From Sporosarcina ureilytica (GTDB lineage Bacteria; Bacillota; Bacilli; Bacillales_A; Planococcaceae), in assembly GCF_001753205.1 (NCBI RefSeq), contig NZ_CP017560.1, forward strand, positions 2,232,001-2,296,000: DNA of 64,000 nt, in the 5' to 3' direction. Made by a program: the position numbers and the translations under genes. The notes below the pieces were generated by a model, which saw nothing but the letters and a program-made list of their open reading frames with translations, did not search any database and was not told the DNA's origin. Of the stretch, positions 47,708 through 58,737 are shown one piece after another (the stretch's first letter is position 1; each line of letters opens with the position of its first letter).

Positions 47708-48973
47708 TCATACCTCCTCATCATTTTGCGATTCGAGAAAAGCTCTCCAATTTGAGTCATCTGGAAAAAGTTTTACGAGTTGGTCCGCTACTTTGACTGC
47801 TTCACTACGTTTTCCTTCTTCAACAAGAAAGCTTGCATAGGAAGCTAGAAATTCATGGTCTTCTTTCATACCACTATATGCCTTCTTAAACGATTCATAT
47901 GCATTGTCATATAATTCCGTTCTTTCATAAGCATATGCTAAGAAAGCGTGTAAAGTAGAGATATCTTCAATATATTCGTTGGCATCAGTTAAAAGTTCTA
48001 TCAATTCTTCATCACGTTCGGTTGTATGGTACAACGAAGCGAGCGATACAAGGGCTTCAATATACTCCGGATCTAACACGAGCGCTTCTTTTAAATACGT
48101 TTCCGCTTCTTCAGAATAACCAAGTTTTAACGCACATTTCCCAGCAGATAATTGCAACTCTTTATCAAATTCATCTCTTAATATACCCGCTTTAAATAAG
48201 TCATAGGCTTTTTGTTCTTTACCTGCTAAGATTTGTGCCTGCCCCGCAAGCATATAAGCTGAATAATAGTCAGGGTCTTGGGCAATTAATTCTTCGAGTA
48301 GTGAAATGGCTCTTTTTGGATTACCCACTTGATAATAGGCAAAGGCCGCACCGAATAGAACATCAGGCGTAGATGTATCTTGTAGCATCTCTTCATAATA
48401 AGGAATCGCTTCCTCATAAGCTCCACCAGCACTATACGTTTCGGCCAATCTTGAAATGATACTCACATCACCAATTTCATTGACCTGTTCTTTAATTTCT
48501 AAATAATAGTGGGTCGCCTCCGCATATCTTCCTGAATCTAATAATAATTCGGCGTATGCAAATTTAATGACGGGCTCTTCTGGTAGTCGTTCATGCGCTT
48601 CTTTTATTTTATCGATTGCAGTTTCGGCCAATCCAATCAACTGGTAATAATCAGCAAGGACCAATAATGCTTGAACATATTCGTCATCATCTTTTTTTAT
48701 GTCATTTAATAATAATAACGCTTCGTCTTCATCGCCTAGTTCAATAAGCGTATTGGCACGATCGATTTTTAGTTGTGCTTCGTTAGGTAAATGAACGAGT
48801 AAAACTTCATATAAATCACTCGCCTCTTTCATAAACCCATATGCCGCTAATATACTGGCAACTTCATATATCAAGTCCAGATCTGTCGTTGCCTTAAGCT
48901 GATTCAAATAGACGTTTAGCGTTTCCATATCACCTTCTTGAATCATTCTTTCGATTTCTTGTAACTGTTCCAT
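47708..48973 (-). CDS. ypiA: TPR-repeat protein YpiA (421 aa)
   Basis: Built almost entirely of tetratricopeptide repeats from about residue 30 to 410 (e.g. NEAQLKIDRANTLIELGDED, EPVIKFAYAELLLDSGRYAE, PEYIEALVSLASLYHTTERD). No signal peptide or catalytic motif. TPR proteins serve as protein-binding scaffolds; the partner is unknown. The order aroA-ypiA-ypiB matches B. subtilis. Confidence 0.9.
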   Translation of the reverse strand: MEQLQEIERMIQEGDMETLNVYLNQLKATTDLDLIYEVASILAAYGFMKEASDLYEVLLVHLPNEAQLKIDRANTLIELGDEDEALLLLNDIKKDDDEYVQALLVLADYYQLIGLAETAIDKIKEAHERLPEEPVIKFAYAELLLDSGRYAEATHYYLEIKEQVNEIGDVSIISRLAETYSAGGAYEEAIPYYEEMLQDTSTPDVLFGAAFAYYQVGNPKRAISLLEELIAQDPDYYSAYMLAGQAQILAGKEQKAYDLFKAGILRDEFDKELQLSAGKCALKLGYSEEAETYLKEALVLDPEYIEALVSLASLYHTTERDEELIELLTDANEYIEDISTLHAFLAYAYERTELYDNAYESFKKAYSGMKEDHEFLASYASFLVEEGKRSEAVKVADQLVKLFPDDSNWRAFLESQNDEEV

Positions 48974-49026
48974 ATTTTCACCTGTTCTTTCCCAATGTAT
49001 ACATTTAAATCGTTACGCATGCGATT

Positions 49027-50328
49027 CTATCTTTTTTGCGCAACGCTTTCCAGGTCTTCAAAAAATGATGGATAAGAAATATCAATACATGCAGGATTTT
49101 GAATCGTAATCGGTTCCGATGCGACTAGCGATGCAATACCTGCCATCATTCCGAGCCTATGATCACCATAAGAATCCATCGTACCACCTTTTAACGGTGT
49201 TGGTCCATGAATAATCATTCCATCAGGAGTCGCTTCAATATTCGCACCAATTTTCGTCAATTCATTCGTAACAGCAGCAATTCTATCTGTTTCTTTCACG
49301 CGCAATTCTGCCGCGTCTTTAATAATTGTTGTCCCTTCTGCTTGTGTCGCTAATAAAGCAATAATTGGTAACTCGTCGATTAAACGTGGAATTAGGTCCC
49401 CACCAATTTCTATGCCTTGTAATTGTTGATGATTAATTTCCAGTGTACCAACAGGTTCACCGTTTTCATACGATTCATTTGAAATCGTAACCCCAACACC
49501 CATTGCTTCTAATACATCAATAATGCCTGTTCTCGTTGGATTTAAGCCGACGTTTGTGAGGGTTAATGAACTTCCGGGCGTCATGCCGGCTGCCACCATA
49601 AAAAAGGCCGCTGAAGAAATATCTCCCGGTACGTGAACGGTTTGCCCTTGAAGCTTTTGTCCCTTCCGTATGCTTGCCGTTCCATTAGATACATGAACAT
49701 CTGCACCGAAATAACGAAGCATTTGTTCAGTATGGTCCCGCGACACTGTTTCCTCTTGCACAGAAGTGGTCCCTTCTGCTTGTAATCCCGCAAAAAGAAT
49801 TGCAGACTTTACTTGTGCGCTCGCCACTGGGTTTTTATAATTAATCGCTTTTAAAGGGGTTCCAGTGATTTTCAAGGGTAATAAATCTGTACCGGATTCG
49901 GAGTGAATGGATGCACCCATATCTCTTAATGGGTTGGTGACTCGGTCCATTGGTCTACTTGACAATGATTCATCACCACTAATAACAGCCTGTACGTTAG
50001 AACTCGCAAGAATACCTAGCATAAGCCGGGCAGTAGTCCCTGAATTTCCTGCATATAAATCTTCGGAAGGAGTTGTCCAACCTTGAATCCCTGGACTATG
50101 AATTTCTACAGTGTCCCCCGTATTGTCAATGTTTACGCCTAACTGTTTAAAAATTTCTATCGTCCGCAAACAATCCTCCCCATTAAGGAAACCGGTAATT
50201 GTCGTTTTTCCTTCAGCAATCGAACCAAGCATTACGGCGCGGTGAGAAATTGATTTATCACCGGGGACTTTCAACTCTCCTTGTACTGTATTGTCTTTAA
50301 AATGAATCGTTTGTAAATCCTTCAACAC
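49027..50328 (-). CDS. aroA: EPSP synthase, 3-phosphoshikimate 1-carboxyvinyltransferase (433 aa)
   Basis: LKVPGDKSISHRAVMLGSIA and AGNSGTTARLMLGILAS are the substrate-binding signatures; RPMDRVTNPLRDMGA, SAQVKSAILFAGLQAEGTT, LIPRLIDELPIIALLA and KETDRIAAVTNEL follow. Sixth step of the shikimate pathway (called aroE in B. subtilis). GTG at 50328 follows AAGGAG at 5 nt; TTG at 50325 is an equally plausible start. Third pathway block member after hisC and tyrA. Confidence 0.94.
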   Translation of the reverse strand: MLKDLQTIHFKDNTVQGELKVPGDKSISHRAVMLGSIAEGKTTITGFLNGEDCLRTIEIFKQLGVNIDNTGDTVEIHSPGIQGWTTPSEDLYAGNSGTTARLMLGILASSNVQAVISGDESLSSRPMDRVTNPLRDMGASIHSESGTDLLPLKITGTPLKAINYKNPVASAQVKSAILFAGLQAEGTTSVQEETVSRDHTEQMLRYFGADVHVSNGTASIRKGQKLQGQTVHVPGDISSAAFFMVAAGMTPGSSLTLTNVGLNPTRTGIIDVLEAMGVGVTISNESYENGEPVGTLEINHQQLQGIEIGGDLIPRLIDELPIIALLATQAEGTTIIKDAAELRVKETDRIAAVTNELTKIGANIEATPDGMIIHGPTPLKGGTMDSYGDHRLGMMAGIASLVASEPITIQNPACIDISYPSFFEDLESVAQKR

Positions 50329-50372
50329 GTTCACTCCTTATCGAAAACTAATACGGATAGTAATGGAATCAG

Positions 50373-51470
50373 CTACACAATATGTGAGCTGTAGTCTGTT
50401 TCCTCAGATAATGCCAATTGAGCTTTGTTTCGGTCAGCAATAGTTTGGAAGCTGATAACTAAAATACCAAAAACGTCGGTTCTTGTTTCGACGATACGTA
50501 TATTGGTAATGCTAATCCGCTCGTCTGCAAGGATTTTTGTAATTTCGGAAATAATTCCTGGATGGTCAGGGATGTCCACATGTAGGTCATATGTTGTGAA
50601 GAGTGCACCTTTAGAAATTGGTAATTCATCTCGATAATTTTTAGCTTCACTAAAAAAAGTTTGGATTTGTTCAGGGTCATTTTCTAGAAGCATTTTTCGA
50701 ATTCGCGCCATTTCTTCCATCCAACCATCCAACTGGTTTAATAGTTCGTCTTTATTTTGAATTGTAATATCTCGCCACATAATCGGGTCAGCCGATGCGA
50801 TTCTCGTTAAATCTCTAAACCCTCCTGCAGCCAATTCTCTCACAAATGGTTGACTTTCTTGTTGTTCAGACAGCCTTCCTACAAGGGAAGATGCGATGAG
50901 ATGCGGAAAATGACTTACGATTGCCGTCATTCGGTCATGTTCTTCTGCATCTATCACAACGACTTTTCCTTTTGTAGGGATGAGCAGTTCTTGCATCATT
51001 TGAATCTGTTCTTTTTTAACTTGTTTAGCAGGTGTTAATATATAATAGGCATTTTCAAAGAGATGTTCTCTTGCTGCGGAAACACCGCTTTTATGGGAAC
51101 CTGTCATTGGATGTCCGCCTATAAATGTAATGCCATGTTCTTGGAGTGCTGTAGCGGCTTTCATTATCGGACCTTTTGTGCTTCCTGTATCAGAAATAAT
51201 GACATGATCTTTTAACTTCCATGTCGGTACTTCTTGTAGCAGACGCACTGTTGTATTCACCGGTGTCGCAAAGATGATGATATCTGCTTGTTCACTTACT
51301 TTATGGATGGACGCGGCAATCGTATCTATAATCCCTCGGCGGTATGCTTCTTGCATCGTACCATACGAATTATCGAAGCCTGTTACATGTACATTTCGAT
51401 TTCTTTTTAATGCCAGCCCTAACGAACCGCCGATTAAGCCGAGTCCAATGATCGAAACGTTGATTTTCAT
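50373..51470 (-). CDS. tyrA: Prephenate dehydrogenase with ACT domain (365 aa)
   Basis: Rossmann NAD-binding site IIGLGLIGGSLGLALKR at residues 7-23; catalytic-site segment GGHPMTGSHKSGVSAAREHL; helical dimer domain; and a C-terminal ACT domain (VDIPDHPGIISEITKILADE, ISITNIRIVETR) for tyrosine feedback. It converts prephenate to 4-hydroxyphenylpyruvate. It overlaps hisC by 4 bp. Confidence 0.94.
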   Translation of the reverse strand: MKINVSIIGLGLIGGSLGLALKRNRNVHVTGFDNSYGTMQEAYRRGIIDTIAASIHKVSEQADIIIFATPVNTTVRLLQEVPTWKLKDHVIISDTGSTKGPIMKAATALQEHGITFIGGHPMTGSHKSGVSAAREHLFENAYYILTPAKQVKKEQIQMMQELLIPTKGKVVVIDAEEHDRMTAIVSHFPHLIASSLVGRLSEQQESQPFVRELAAGGFRDLTRIASADPIMWRDITIQNKDELLNQLDGWMEEMARIRKMLLENDPEQIQTFFSEAKNYRDELPISKGALFTTYDLHVDIPDHPGIISEITKILADERISITNIRIVETRTDVFGILVISFQTIADRNKAQLALSEETDYSSHIV

Positions 51471-52567
51471 TTTAGACGTCCTGCACCTTCTAATAAAGTA
51501 TCAAAGGCTTTGAAAAAACCATCATTTTGCTCTGCAGTTCCGACCGTCACTCGTATATAACCAGGCGTTCCGAGTGCATCTCCGCTTCTTACAATATATC
51601 CTTTCTTTAATAATTCCTCCGTTGCTTCTGTTGCGCTCCCGGGAACTTGGAGTAAAACGAAATTGGCTTGAGAATCGAATACATGAAGCCCGTGTTGTTC
51701 TGCGTATGCATAGAAGCGTTCCATTTGCGCTCTATTTAACGTTCTACACTTTTCAATAAATGCTTTATCAGTAAATGCTTTTTCGGCTACTGCCAAACTT
51801 AAACTTGTGACGTTGAATGGACTGCGTGTTGTATTTAAAGGGGTAATCAAGGATTGGTCACCGATTGCATAACCAACGCGTAAAGCAGCTAATCCATAAG
51901 CTTTTGAAAACGTTCGTAAAATCAGTACATTTTTATGTTTTTGAATGAGTTCTACAGTATCTATGTAGTTTTCATCTACAATATATTCGTAATATGCCTC
52001 GTCAAGCACGACAAGGACACGTTCAGGTACTTGCGCTAGAAAAGCTGTTAATTTATCAGCTTCAATTAAGTTACCGGTCGGATTATTTGGACTACATAAC
52101 CAAATGACTGACGTATCATTATCAATCGCTTCTAGGAAGCCATCTAAGTTATGTTCGCCATTGATTAAAGGAATCTCTTTTACTTCGGCTCCTTCAATTA
52201 ACGCATGATGTTTGTACTGGGGAAATGTTGGCGTTGCGACAATTGTATTCGTGCCTTCTCCTAAAAGTGCACGTGCAATAATGACAATAATTTCATCTGA
52301 ACCACTACCAAATAGTAATTCATTTTCATTAATCTTCAATTCGGAAGCGATTTTAGTGCGCAGTTTCCCCGCATACCCATCCGGATATATTTCTAGATCA
52401 ACTGCCTGTGGCGCTAATCGTTCTGAAGCAACAGGGGATGCACCATAAGGATTTTCGTTTGATGCTAATTTGACGATATCTTCTAAGCCATACATCGCCT
52501 TTACTTCTTCGATTGATTTTCCTGGTGTATATGGGGCCATTTCTTTAAGAACTCTTCTCCAACGCAT
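51467..52567 (-). CDS. hisC: Histidinol-phosphate / aromatic aminotransferase (366 aa)
   Basis: PLP fold type I: VKLASNENPYGASP near the start, LCSPNNPTGNLIEADKL, VVLDEAYYEYI and the lysine in LRTFSKAYGLAALRVGYAIG. In Bacillus HisC serves both histidine synthesis and phenylalanine/tyrosine transamination, which fits its place beside tyrA. In B. subtilis the trp genes stand between aroH and hisC; here only 25 bp separate them. Confidence 0.92.
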   Translation of the reverse strand: MRWRRVLKEMAPYTPGKSIEEVKAMYGLEDIVKLASNENPYGASPVASERLAPQAVDLEIYPDGYAGKLRTKIASELKINENELLFGSGSDEIIVIIARALLGEGTNTIVATPTFPQYKHHALIEGAEVKEIPLINGEHNLDGFLEAIDNDTSVIWLCSPNNPTGNLIEADKLTAFLAQVPERVLVVLDEAYYEYIVDENYIDTVELIQKHKNVLILRTFSKAYGLAALRVGYAIGDQSLITPLNTTRSPFNVTSLSLAVAEKAFTDKAFIEKCRTLNRAQMERFYAYAEQHGLHVFDSQANFVLLQVPGSATEATEELLKKGYIVRSGDALGTPGYIRVTVGTAEQNDGFFKAFDTLLEGAGRLK

Positions 52568-52592
52568 ACATATCTCCTCCAGTAGTGTTTGT

Positions 52593-52958
52593 TTATTTTT
52601 GTAAATCGGGTCTTAATTTCACTGCCTCATTTTGATAAATATGAATGATATTTTTTTGCGGGATTGTACAATTTGCATGTAGTAAAATACGTATACATAA
52701 CGGCATTCCACCCGGTACATTCATCTCATGTGTACACATCACTGGCACATACTTCCACCCTTCAATGGAACGTACAGCTTTTGCTGGAAAAGCTGACTGA
52801 ATATCTGCCGTTGTCGAAATTAATACAGATACAATATCTTCTGGCAATACATGATTCGCCTGCGCCATTTCTTGAACAAGTACCCCCGTTGCCTGTAAAA
52901 CGTCTTGTTCATTATCACTTGCAATCGTCGTTGCTCCGCGTAAACCCCTTACTGTCAA
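52593..52958 (-). CDS. aroH: Chorismate mutase, AroH type (121 aa)
   Basis: The monofunctional alpha/beta-barrel chorismate mutase of Bacillus type: VRGLRGATTIASDNEQDVLQ, ISTTADIQSAFPAKAVR, and PLCIRILLHANC with the active-site Arg. The TTG at 52958 follows GGAGGG and gives MTVRGLRGAT, in line with the family; a longer frame starts inside aroB. It overlaps aroB by 4 bp. Confidence 0.92.
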   Translation of the reverse strand: MTVRGLRGATTIASDNEQDVLQATGVLVQEMAQANHVLPEDIVSVLISTTADIQSAFPAKAVRSIEGWKYVPVMCTHEMNVPGGMPLCIRILLHANCTIPQKNIIHIYQNEAVKLRPDLQK

Positions 52959-54055
52959 GACATTCCCTCCGTCCTTGTCGTTAGCTCCTGAAACGCTCGT
53001 AAACATTGTTCCCTGGTTACTTCCGTTACAAATGGTTGTCCAATCCCTTCAAGTAAAACGAAATTTAACTTTCCATGGGACATTTTTTTATCTTTTTGCA
53101 TATAACTCATAAATTCGTCAAATGAGAAATCATGAATTGGATGAAGTGGGTATTCATGTTCATTTGCGAATTGAATCAACTGTTCTGTTAACGTTTTTTC
53201 TGTAAGCCCCATTATTTCACTCAATTGCAAACTGTAAATCATTCCAATCATGACAGATTCTCCGTGGCTTAACTTACCAAATCCACAGGCTGCTTCAACT
53301 GCATGACCGAATGTATGCCCAAAATTGAGAAATTTCCGGGTAGACTGCTCAAATTCATCTTCCGCAACGATTGATGCTTTCACTTGAATGCCCTTTAATA
53401 ATTCTTCCGATAACCATTGTTCCGATGGATTCGTAAAAGATTCATTTACAAGTAATTGCATCGTCCATTCTTCATTGGAAATAAAGGCATGTTTTAATAA
53501 TTCGGCAAGACCCGACCTAATTTCTCGAGACGGCAACGAGGAAAATAATCCTGTTTGAAACAACACAGCAGATGGTTGATGAAATGCACCTACCATATTT
53601 TTCCCCTCAGGCATGTTAATTGCGGTTTTTCCCCCTACCGCACTGTCGTGAGCAAGAATCGTGGTCGGGCAATGAATGTAACGAATGCCTCTCATAAATG
53701 TCGCTGCGACAAAGCCGACTAAATCTCCACAAGCCCCCCCGCCGAACGCAATAATGAGCGACTGGCGGGTAAAACCTTGTTGTAATAAAAATGATTGACA
53801 ATCGGCATAAGTGTCAATTGATTTACATGCTTCACCAGCTGGAATCGTTTTTATGACTAATTTGTTTTTCACAATCGCTAAAGACGCTTCAAGTGACGAT
53901 AAATGAATCTCGGCTACTTTTTCATCTGCAATAATCGCAATTCGATCAGCACTTGTGAGCAGATCTTTATAGACAGTAGAAAAAAGTGCATACGTAGTAG
54001 GTCCAATTTGTACATCATAACGATGATTTGTCGTTTCAACTGTCAATTTCCCCAT
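52955..54055 (-). CDS. aroB: 3-dehydroquinate synthase (366 aa)
   Basis: NAD-dependent metalloenzyme: FGGGACGDLVGFVAATFMRG, TTILAHDSAVGGKTAINMPE, GKNMVGAFHQPSAV and LRSGLAELLKHAFI-like REIRSGLAELLKHAFI; LNFGHTFGHAVEAACG carries zinc-ligand histidines. Second shikimate-pathway step. It begins one base after the aroC stop codon. Confidence 0.95.
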   Translation of the reverse strand: MGKLTVETTNHRYDVQIGPTTYALFSTVYKDLLTSADRIAIIADEKVAEIHLSSLEASLAIVKNKLVIKTIPAGEACKSIDTYADCQSFLLQQGFTRQSLIIAFGGGACGDLVGFVAATFMRGIRYIHCPTTILAHDSAVGGKTAINMPEGKNMVGAFHQPSAVLFQTGLFSSLPSREIRSGLAELLKHAFISNEEWTMQLLVNESFTNPSEQWLSEELLKGIQVKASIVAEDEFEQSTRKFLNFGHTFGHAVEAACGFGKLSHGESVMIGMIYSLQLSEIMGLTEKTLTEQLIQFANEHEYPLHPIHDFSFDEFMSYMQKDKKMSHGKLNFVLLEGIGQPFVTEVTREQCLRAFQELTTRTEGMS

Positions 54056-54056
54056 G

Positions 54057-55238
54057 TTAAAACTCCTTTACATACGCTCTATACGCTTCAATTTCATTTC
54101 GAATGCCATCTATCGTATCCGCTCGAAACTCCTCCATAATTGCTTGTGCGAGCGCTGTTGCAATCACATGCTCCGCAACAACTGAAGCTGCTGGAACGGC
54201 ACAAGGGTCTGAACGCTCAATCGTTGCAACAAATGGTTCTTTCGTGTCTATGTCAACACTTTCAAGCGGTTTATACAGGGTTGGAATTGGTTTCATGACA
54301 CCTTTTACTGTGATTGGCATTCCCGTCGACATACCGCCTTCTAATCCACCGAGGCGATTCGTTTTTCGGTAGTACCCTTTTTCTTCATCCCACGCAATTT
54401 CATCATGCACTTCGCTTCCAGGTAATTTGGCCATTTCAAACCCAAGCCCAATTTCTACACCTTTGAATGCGTTAATACTCATCATTGCACTAGCTAACTT
54501 CGCGTCAAGTTTTCGGTCGAATTGCACGTAACTGCCAATCCCAGGCGGGCATCCTTCAATGATGACTTCTACGACACCGCCGATGGTATCGCCTCTATCT
54601 TTTGCATCATCTATCGCTTGGACCATTTTTTTAGATGCCACTGGATCTGCACAGTAAACCGGGTCTTGTTCAATTACCGTTCGTAACTCTTCCATGCTTA
54701 GGTTTTCATAAGTCGATGAATCGATTTTGACACCACCAATTTCATGAACGTGCGCCACTGTTGTAATCCCAATCTCTTCTAAAAACTTCTTCGCAACGGC
54801 CCCTATCGCAACTCGCATCGTTGTTTCACGAGCCGAGGAACGTTCTAGCACATTGCGCAAATCGCGATGACCATATTTCATACCGCCTACAAGATCAGCA
54901 TGTCCTGGACGTGGACGTGAAATTTGACGTTTAATACTTGCCGGATCCACGTCTTCACCTAATGGTTCAATCCCCATTATTTTTGTCCAATGTTTCCAGT
55001 CGTCGTTTACAACTGTCAATGTCACTGGCGACCCGAGTGTTTTCCCATGGCGAACACCTGAAGAAATGACGACCTCATCTGTTTCAATTTGCATGCGTCG
55101 ACCTCGTCCGTGTCCACCTTGTCTTCTTGCCAGTTCTTTATTAATCATGTCTGTCGTTAAGTCCATTTGGGCAGGTAACCCTTCTATAATTGCTGTTAAT
55201 TGAGGTCCGTGTGATTCTCCTGCTGTAAAAAATCTCAT
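54057..55238 (-). CDS. aroC: Chorismate synthase (393 aa)
   Basis: [20 protein letters not shown] at the N-terminus, [46 protein letters not shown]-like [19 protein letters not shown] and [17 protein letters not shown] are the FMN/substrate-binding blocks. It makes chorismate from EPSP (aroF in B. subtilis). ATG at 55238 follows GCGGGGG. First gene of aroC-aroB-aroH-hisC-tyrA-aroA, one tight operon. Confidence 0.95.
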   Translation of the reverse strand: MRFFTAGESHGPQLTAIIEGLPAQMDLTTDMINKELARRQGGHGRGRRMQIETDEVVISSGVRHGKTLGSPVTLTVVNDDWKHWTKIMGIEPLGEDVDPASIKRQISRPRPGHADLVGGMKYGHRDLRNVLERSSARETTMRVAIGAVAKKFLEEIGITTVAHVHEIGGVKIDSSTYENLSMEELRTVIEQDPVYCADPVASKKMVQAIDDAKDRGDTIGGVVEVIIEGCPPGIGSYVQFDRKLDAKLASAMMSINAFKGVEIGLGFEMAKLPGSEVHDEIAWDEEKGYYRKTNRLGGLEGGMSTGMPITVKGVMKPIPTLYKPLESVDIDTKEPFVATIERSDPCAVPAASVVAEHVIATALAQAIMEEFRADTIDGIRNEIEAYRAYVKEF

Positions 55239-55344
55239 TCCCATTCCCCCGCTTTCTTTATGTAACGCCACATGGCCCGCTTGTTTTATGCCTGTCGCAT
55301 CTAGGCGGCGCCCTGCGCTTTTGTTTATCTCCTATTTCATAGCA

Positions 55345-55385
55345 CTATACCAAATTGTTTCAGTTTCGACTATACTTATCTTTGA
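55345..55385 (-). promoter_or_regulatory. Possible aroC-operon promoter region
   Basis: On the minus strand two TATAGT-type -10 candidates occur (AGTATAGTCG and GGTATAGTGC), the first with TTTGAA about 16 nt upstream. Which one is used cannot be told. No TRAP-type array of GAG/TAG triplets is visible before aroC. Confidence 0.35.
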
Positions 55386-55409
55386 AAATATTCAAAATCA
55401 ATATGTAAA

Positions 55410-56297
<888 letters not shown>

Positions 56298-56436
56298 CTA
56301 TTTGCACTTCATCAAAATAGAGCAGGTGAAATGTTCATATGATCGCAAACGTCCCGCAGTTTATTATTTAAACAGACTTGGAATAGCGAAAATTGTAACC
56401 TTAGGCTTGCTAAAAAAATTTCGGCAATAATTATAA

Positions 56437-56471
56437 GAAAAACAGCCGCGCGGAAACCGCTTGGCTGCTTT
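56437..56471 (-). terminator. Terminator after ndk
   Basis: AGCAGCC..GCGG-TTT-CCGC..GGCTGTTTTTCTT on the minus strand, 12 bp beyond the stop. Confidence 0.75.
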
Positions 56472-56482
56472 AATTCAATGAA

Positions 56483-56929
56483 TTAGATAATCCAAGTAGA
56501 CATTGTTTTGTCGTATGATACAAGTTCTTCTTCGTTGAAGAAAAGACCAATTTCACGAACAGCAGATTCAGGTGAGTCAGAACCGTGAATGATGTTTTTA
56601 CCTACAGTTACTGCGTAGTCACCGCGAATTGTTCCTGGAGCTGATTCTGTTGGGTTTGTTGCACCAACAAGTAAACGTGCTGTTGAAATTACATTTTCAC
56701 CTTCCCAAACCATTGCAAAAACTGGTCCAGATGTGATGAAATCAACAAGCTCTCCAAAAAATGGACGTTCTTTATGCTCTCCGTAATGTTGCTGTGCTAG
56801 TTCTTCTGTAACTTGCATAAGTTTCGCACCAACAAGTTGGAAACCTTTGTTTTCAAAACGGCTTACGATGTCGCCAATCAAGTTGCGTTGTACGCCGTCT
56901 GGTTTTACCATTAAAAATGTTCTTTCCAT
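56483..56929 (-). CDS. ndk: Nucleoside diphosphate kinase (148 aa)
   Basis: [20 protein letters not shown] at the start; [20 protein letters not shown]; and the phosphorylated His in [20 protein letters not shown]. It balances NTP pools by ping-pong phosphotransfer. A good AGGAGTG site precedes the ATG. It stands between hepT and cheR with a terminator behind it. Confidence 0.97.
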   Translation of the reverse strand: MERTFLMVKPDGVQRNLIGDIVSRFENKGFQLVGAKLMQVTEELAQQHYGEHKERPFFGELVDFITSGPVFAMVWEGENVISTARLLVGATNPTESAPGTIRGDYAVTVGKNIIHGSDSPESAVREIGLFFNEEELVSYDKTMSTWII

Positions 56930-57022
56930 TCAAAACACTCCTCTAATTATGTGTACATTGACAGGGGGAAATCCCCTTGTAAATCGTATCATCGGTTTAT
57001 ACTTCTTTCAAGCATTTAGTTA

Positions 57023-57997
57023 TTAATAGTTGCGTTTACCAATAAATTCAGCAATCTGAATAAATGATTCCTTCGCTTTTCCTTCTGGAAGTGCACGAAT
57101 TTCATGCTTTGCTTTTTCTAAATATAAATCACTTACCGCAGCAGCTTTTTCAATTGCTCCGGACTGGCGAACATACGCTAACATTTCTTGTCTCGATTGT
57201 TCGGTTAATTCGCCGCTGAAAGCTTGCGCCATATAAGGTTGAAATTCAGGATGATCTTTCAAATAAAATATCGGCAACGTTAAATGACCATTTAGTAAAT
57301 CACTACCAGCTGGCTTACCGAGCTCTTTGTCTGTCGAAGTGAGATCTAGAATATCATCCGTTATTTGAAATGACATGCCCGCGTAATAGCCGAATCGACT
57401 TAGCTTATTTACCACATCTGGTTCTGCACCCGTTACGAGGGCGCCTAATTCACAACTCGAAGATAGTAGCAAAGCTGTCTTACGTTTTATCCGACGAAGA
57501 TAATCTCGGATTGTTTGGTTGACGACACGTTGGTGTTCTATTTGAATAATTTCACCTTCGCAAATTTCCAACATCGTTTTCGCAAGCAATTGGTGAACCG
57601 CTGGATTTTTAATATCCGCAATTGAAACAAGTGCTTGTGCAAATATATAGTCACCGGTATACATCGCAATCCGGTTATTCCATTTCGCTTTAACTGTCTG
57701 ACGCCCTCTTCTCATATCTGAATTATCGATGACATCATCATGAACGAGAGAAGCCATATGGACAAGTTCAAGGGCGACCGCAACCTTTGCCACTCGCTCC
57801 AAAGAAAATTGTCCGAATTCAGAAGCAAGCAGGACAAAAATGGGTCGGATTCGCTTCCCTCCTGCGCGTAATAGGTGAAGTGAAGCTTGCCGAATAATCG
57901 GGGAAGCCGAATCAACGGAACATTCAAGTTCCTTTTCTATATAATTAAGATCTTTACGAAAGTTTGCGTAAAGTGATAAAACTTGTAACTTTTCCAA
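57023..57997 (-). CDS. hepT: Heptaprenyl diphosphate synthase component II (324 aa)
   Basis: Trans-isoprenyl synthase fold with the first Asp-rich motif LVHDDVIDNSDMRRGRQT and the second FQITDDILDLTSTDKELGKP; AGGKRIRPIFVLLASE is the substrate-binding GKRxRP. It is the catalytic half of a two-component enzyme (with HepS) that makes the C35 side chain of menaquinone-7. 26 bp separate it from menG. Confidence 0.94.
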   Translation of the reverse strand: MEKLQVLSLYANFRKDLNYIEKELECSVDSASPIIRQASLHLLRAGGKRIRPIFVLLASEFGQFSLERVAKVAVALELVHMASLVHDDVIDNSDMRRGRQTVKAKWNNRIAMYTGDYIFAQALVSIADIKNPAVHQLLAKTMLEICEGEIIQIEHQRVVNQTIRDYLRRIKRKTALLLSSSCELGALVTGAEPDVVNKLSRFGYYAGMSFQITDDILDLTSTDKELGKPAGSDLLNGHLTLPIFYLKDHPEFQPYMAQAFSGELTEQSRQEMLAYVRQSGAIEKAAAVSDLYLEKAKHEIRALPEGKAKESFIQIAEFIGKRNY

Positions 57998-58023
57998 ATG
58001 AAACCCTTCCCCTACAAGATTTA

Positions 58024-58719
58024 TTATTTAAATCCAATATGCCCAGCAGCCGCACCGCCGCTATACGATTTATAGTAAACGTCGTGAAATCCGGCTTCTG
58101 TAAACATATGTGCAAGTTTTTTCATCCCTGGGAAATCATCAGCAGACTCTTGCAACCAAGAATACTCTTGATAACTTTTTGCAAACACTTTTCCAAGAAG
58201 AGGCATAATGACTTTAAAATAAAAACGAAAAATTTGTCTGTAAATCGGCATTTCAGGATGCGAGGTGTCTAAACATGCGACCATTCCACCGGGTTTCAAC
58301 ACACGGTGCAACTCACTTAAGACTGTTGCGTAATCAGGAACATTACGTAAACCAAAACCAATCGTCACATAATCAAAAGTATTATCAGCAAACGGTAATT
58401 CCATCGCGTTTCCATGAATCAGCTCAATGTTGTCATATTGCTCAACTTTAGGCTTACCGGCTTCTAACATCTTTTCACTAAAATCAAGTCCTGTCACGCT
58501 ACCTTCAGGGCCTGTTGCATGAGCAAGTGCGATTGTCCAGTCGGCCGTACCACAACATACATCAAGCGCAACAGAACCTTGTTTTACGGACATACGGCGC
58601 ATAATATCATCACGCCATTTTTTATGCTGATTAAAACTAATGACTGAATTCATTTTATCGTAGTCATCTGAAATTTTCTCGAATACTTTATGAACTTTTT
58701 GTTCTTTTGAAAGTGTCAA
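58024..58719 (-). CDS. menG: Demethylmenaquinone methyltransferase MenG/UbiE (231 aa)
   Basis: [20 protein letters not shown], then SAM site [36 protein letters not shown] and [18 protein letters not shown] are the UbiE/MenG signatures. It performs the last methylation of menaquinone. It stands between hepS and hepT, so one operon makes the quinone tail and finishes the ring; the product feeds QcrABC encoded 12 kb away. Confidence 0.95.
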   Translation of the reverse strand: MTLSKEQKVHKVFEKISDDYDKMNSVISFNQHKKWRDDIMRRMSVKQGSVALDVCCGTADWTIALAHATGPEGSVTGLDFSEKMLEAGKPKVEQYDNIELIHGNAMELPFADNTFDYVTIGFGLRNVPDYATVLSELHRVLKPGGMVACLDTSHPEMPIYRQIFRFYFKVIMPLLGKVFAKSYQEYSWLQESADDFPGMKKLAHMFTEAGFHDVYYKSYSGGAAAGHIGFK

Positions 58720-58737
58720 GGTAATGACCTCATTTCT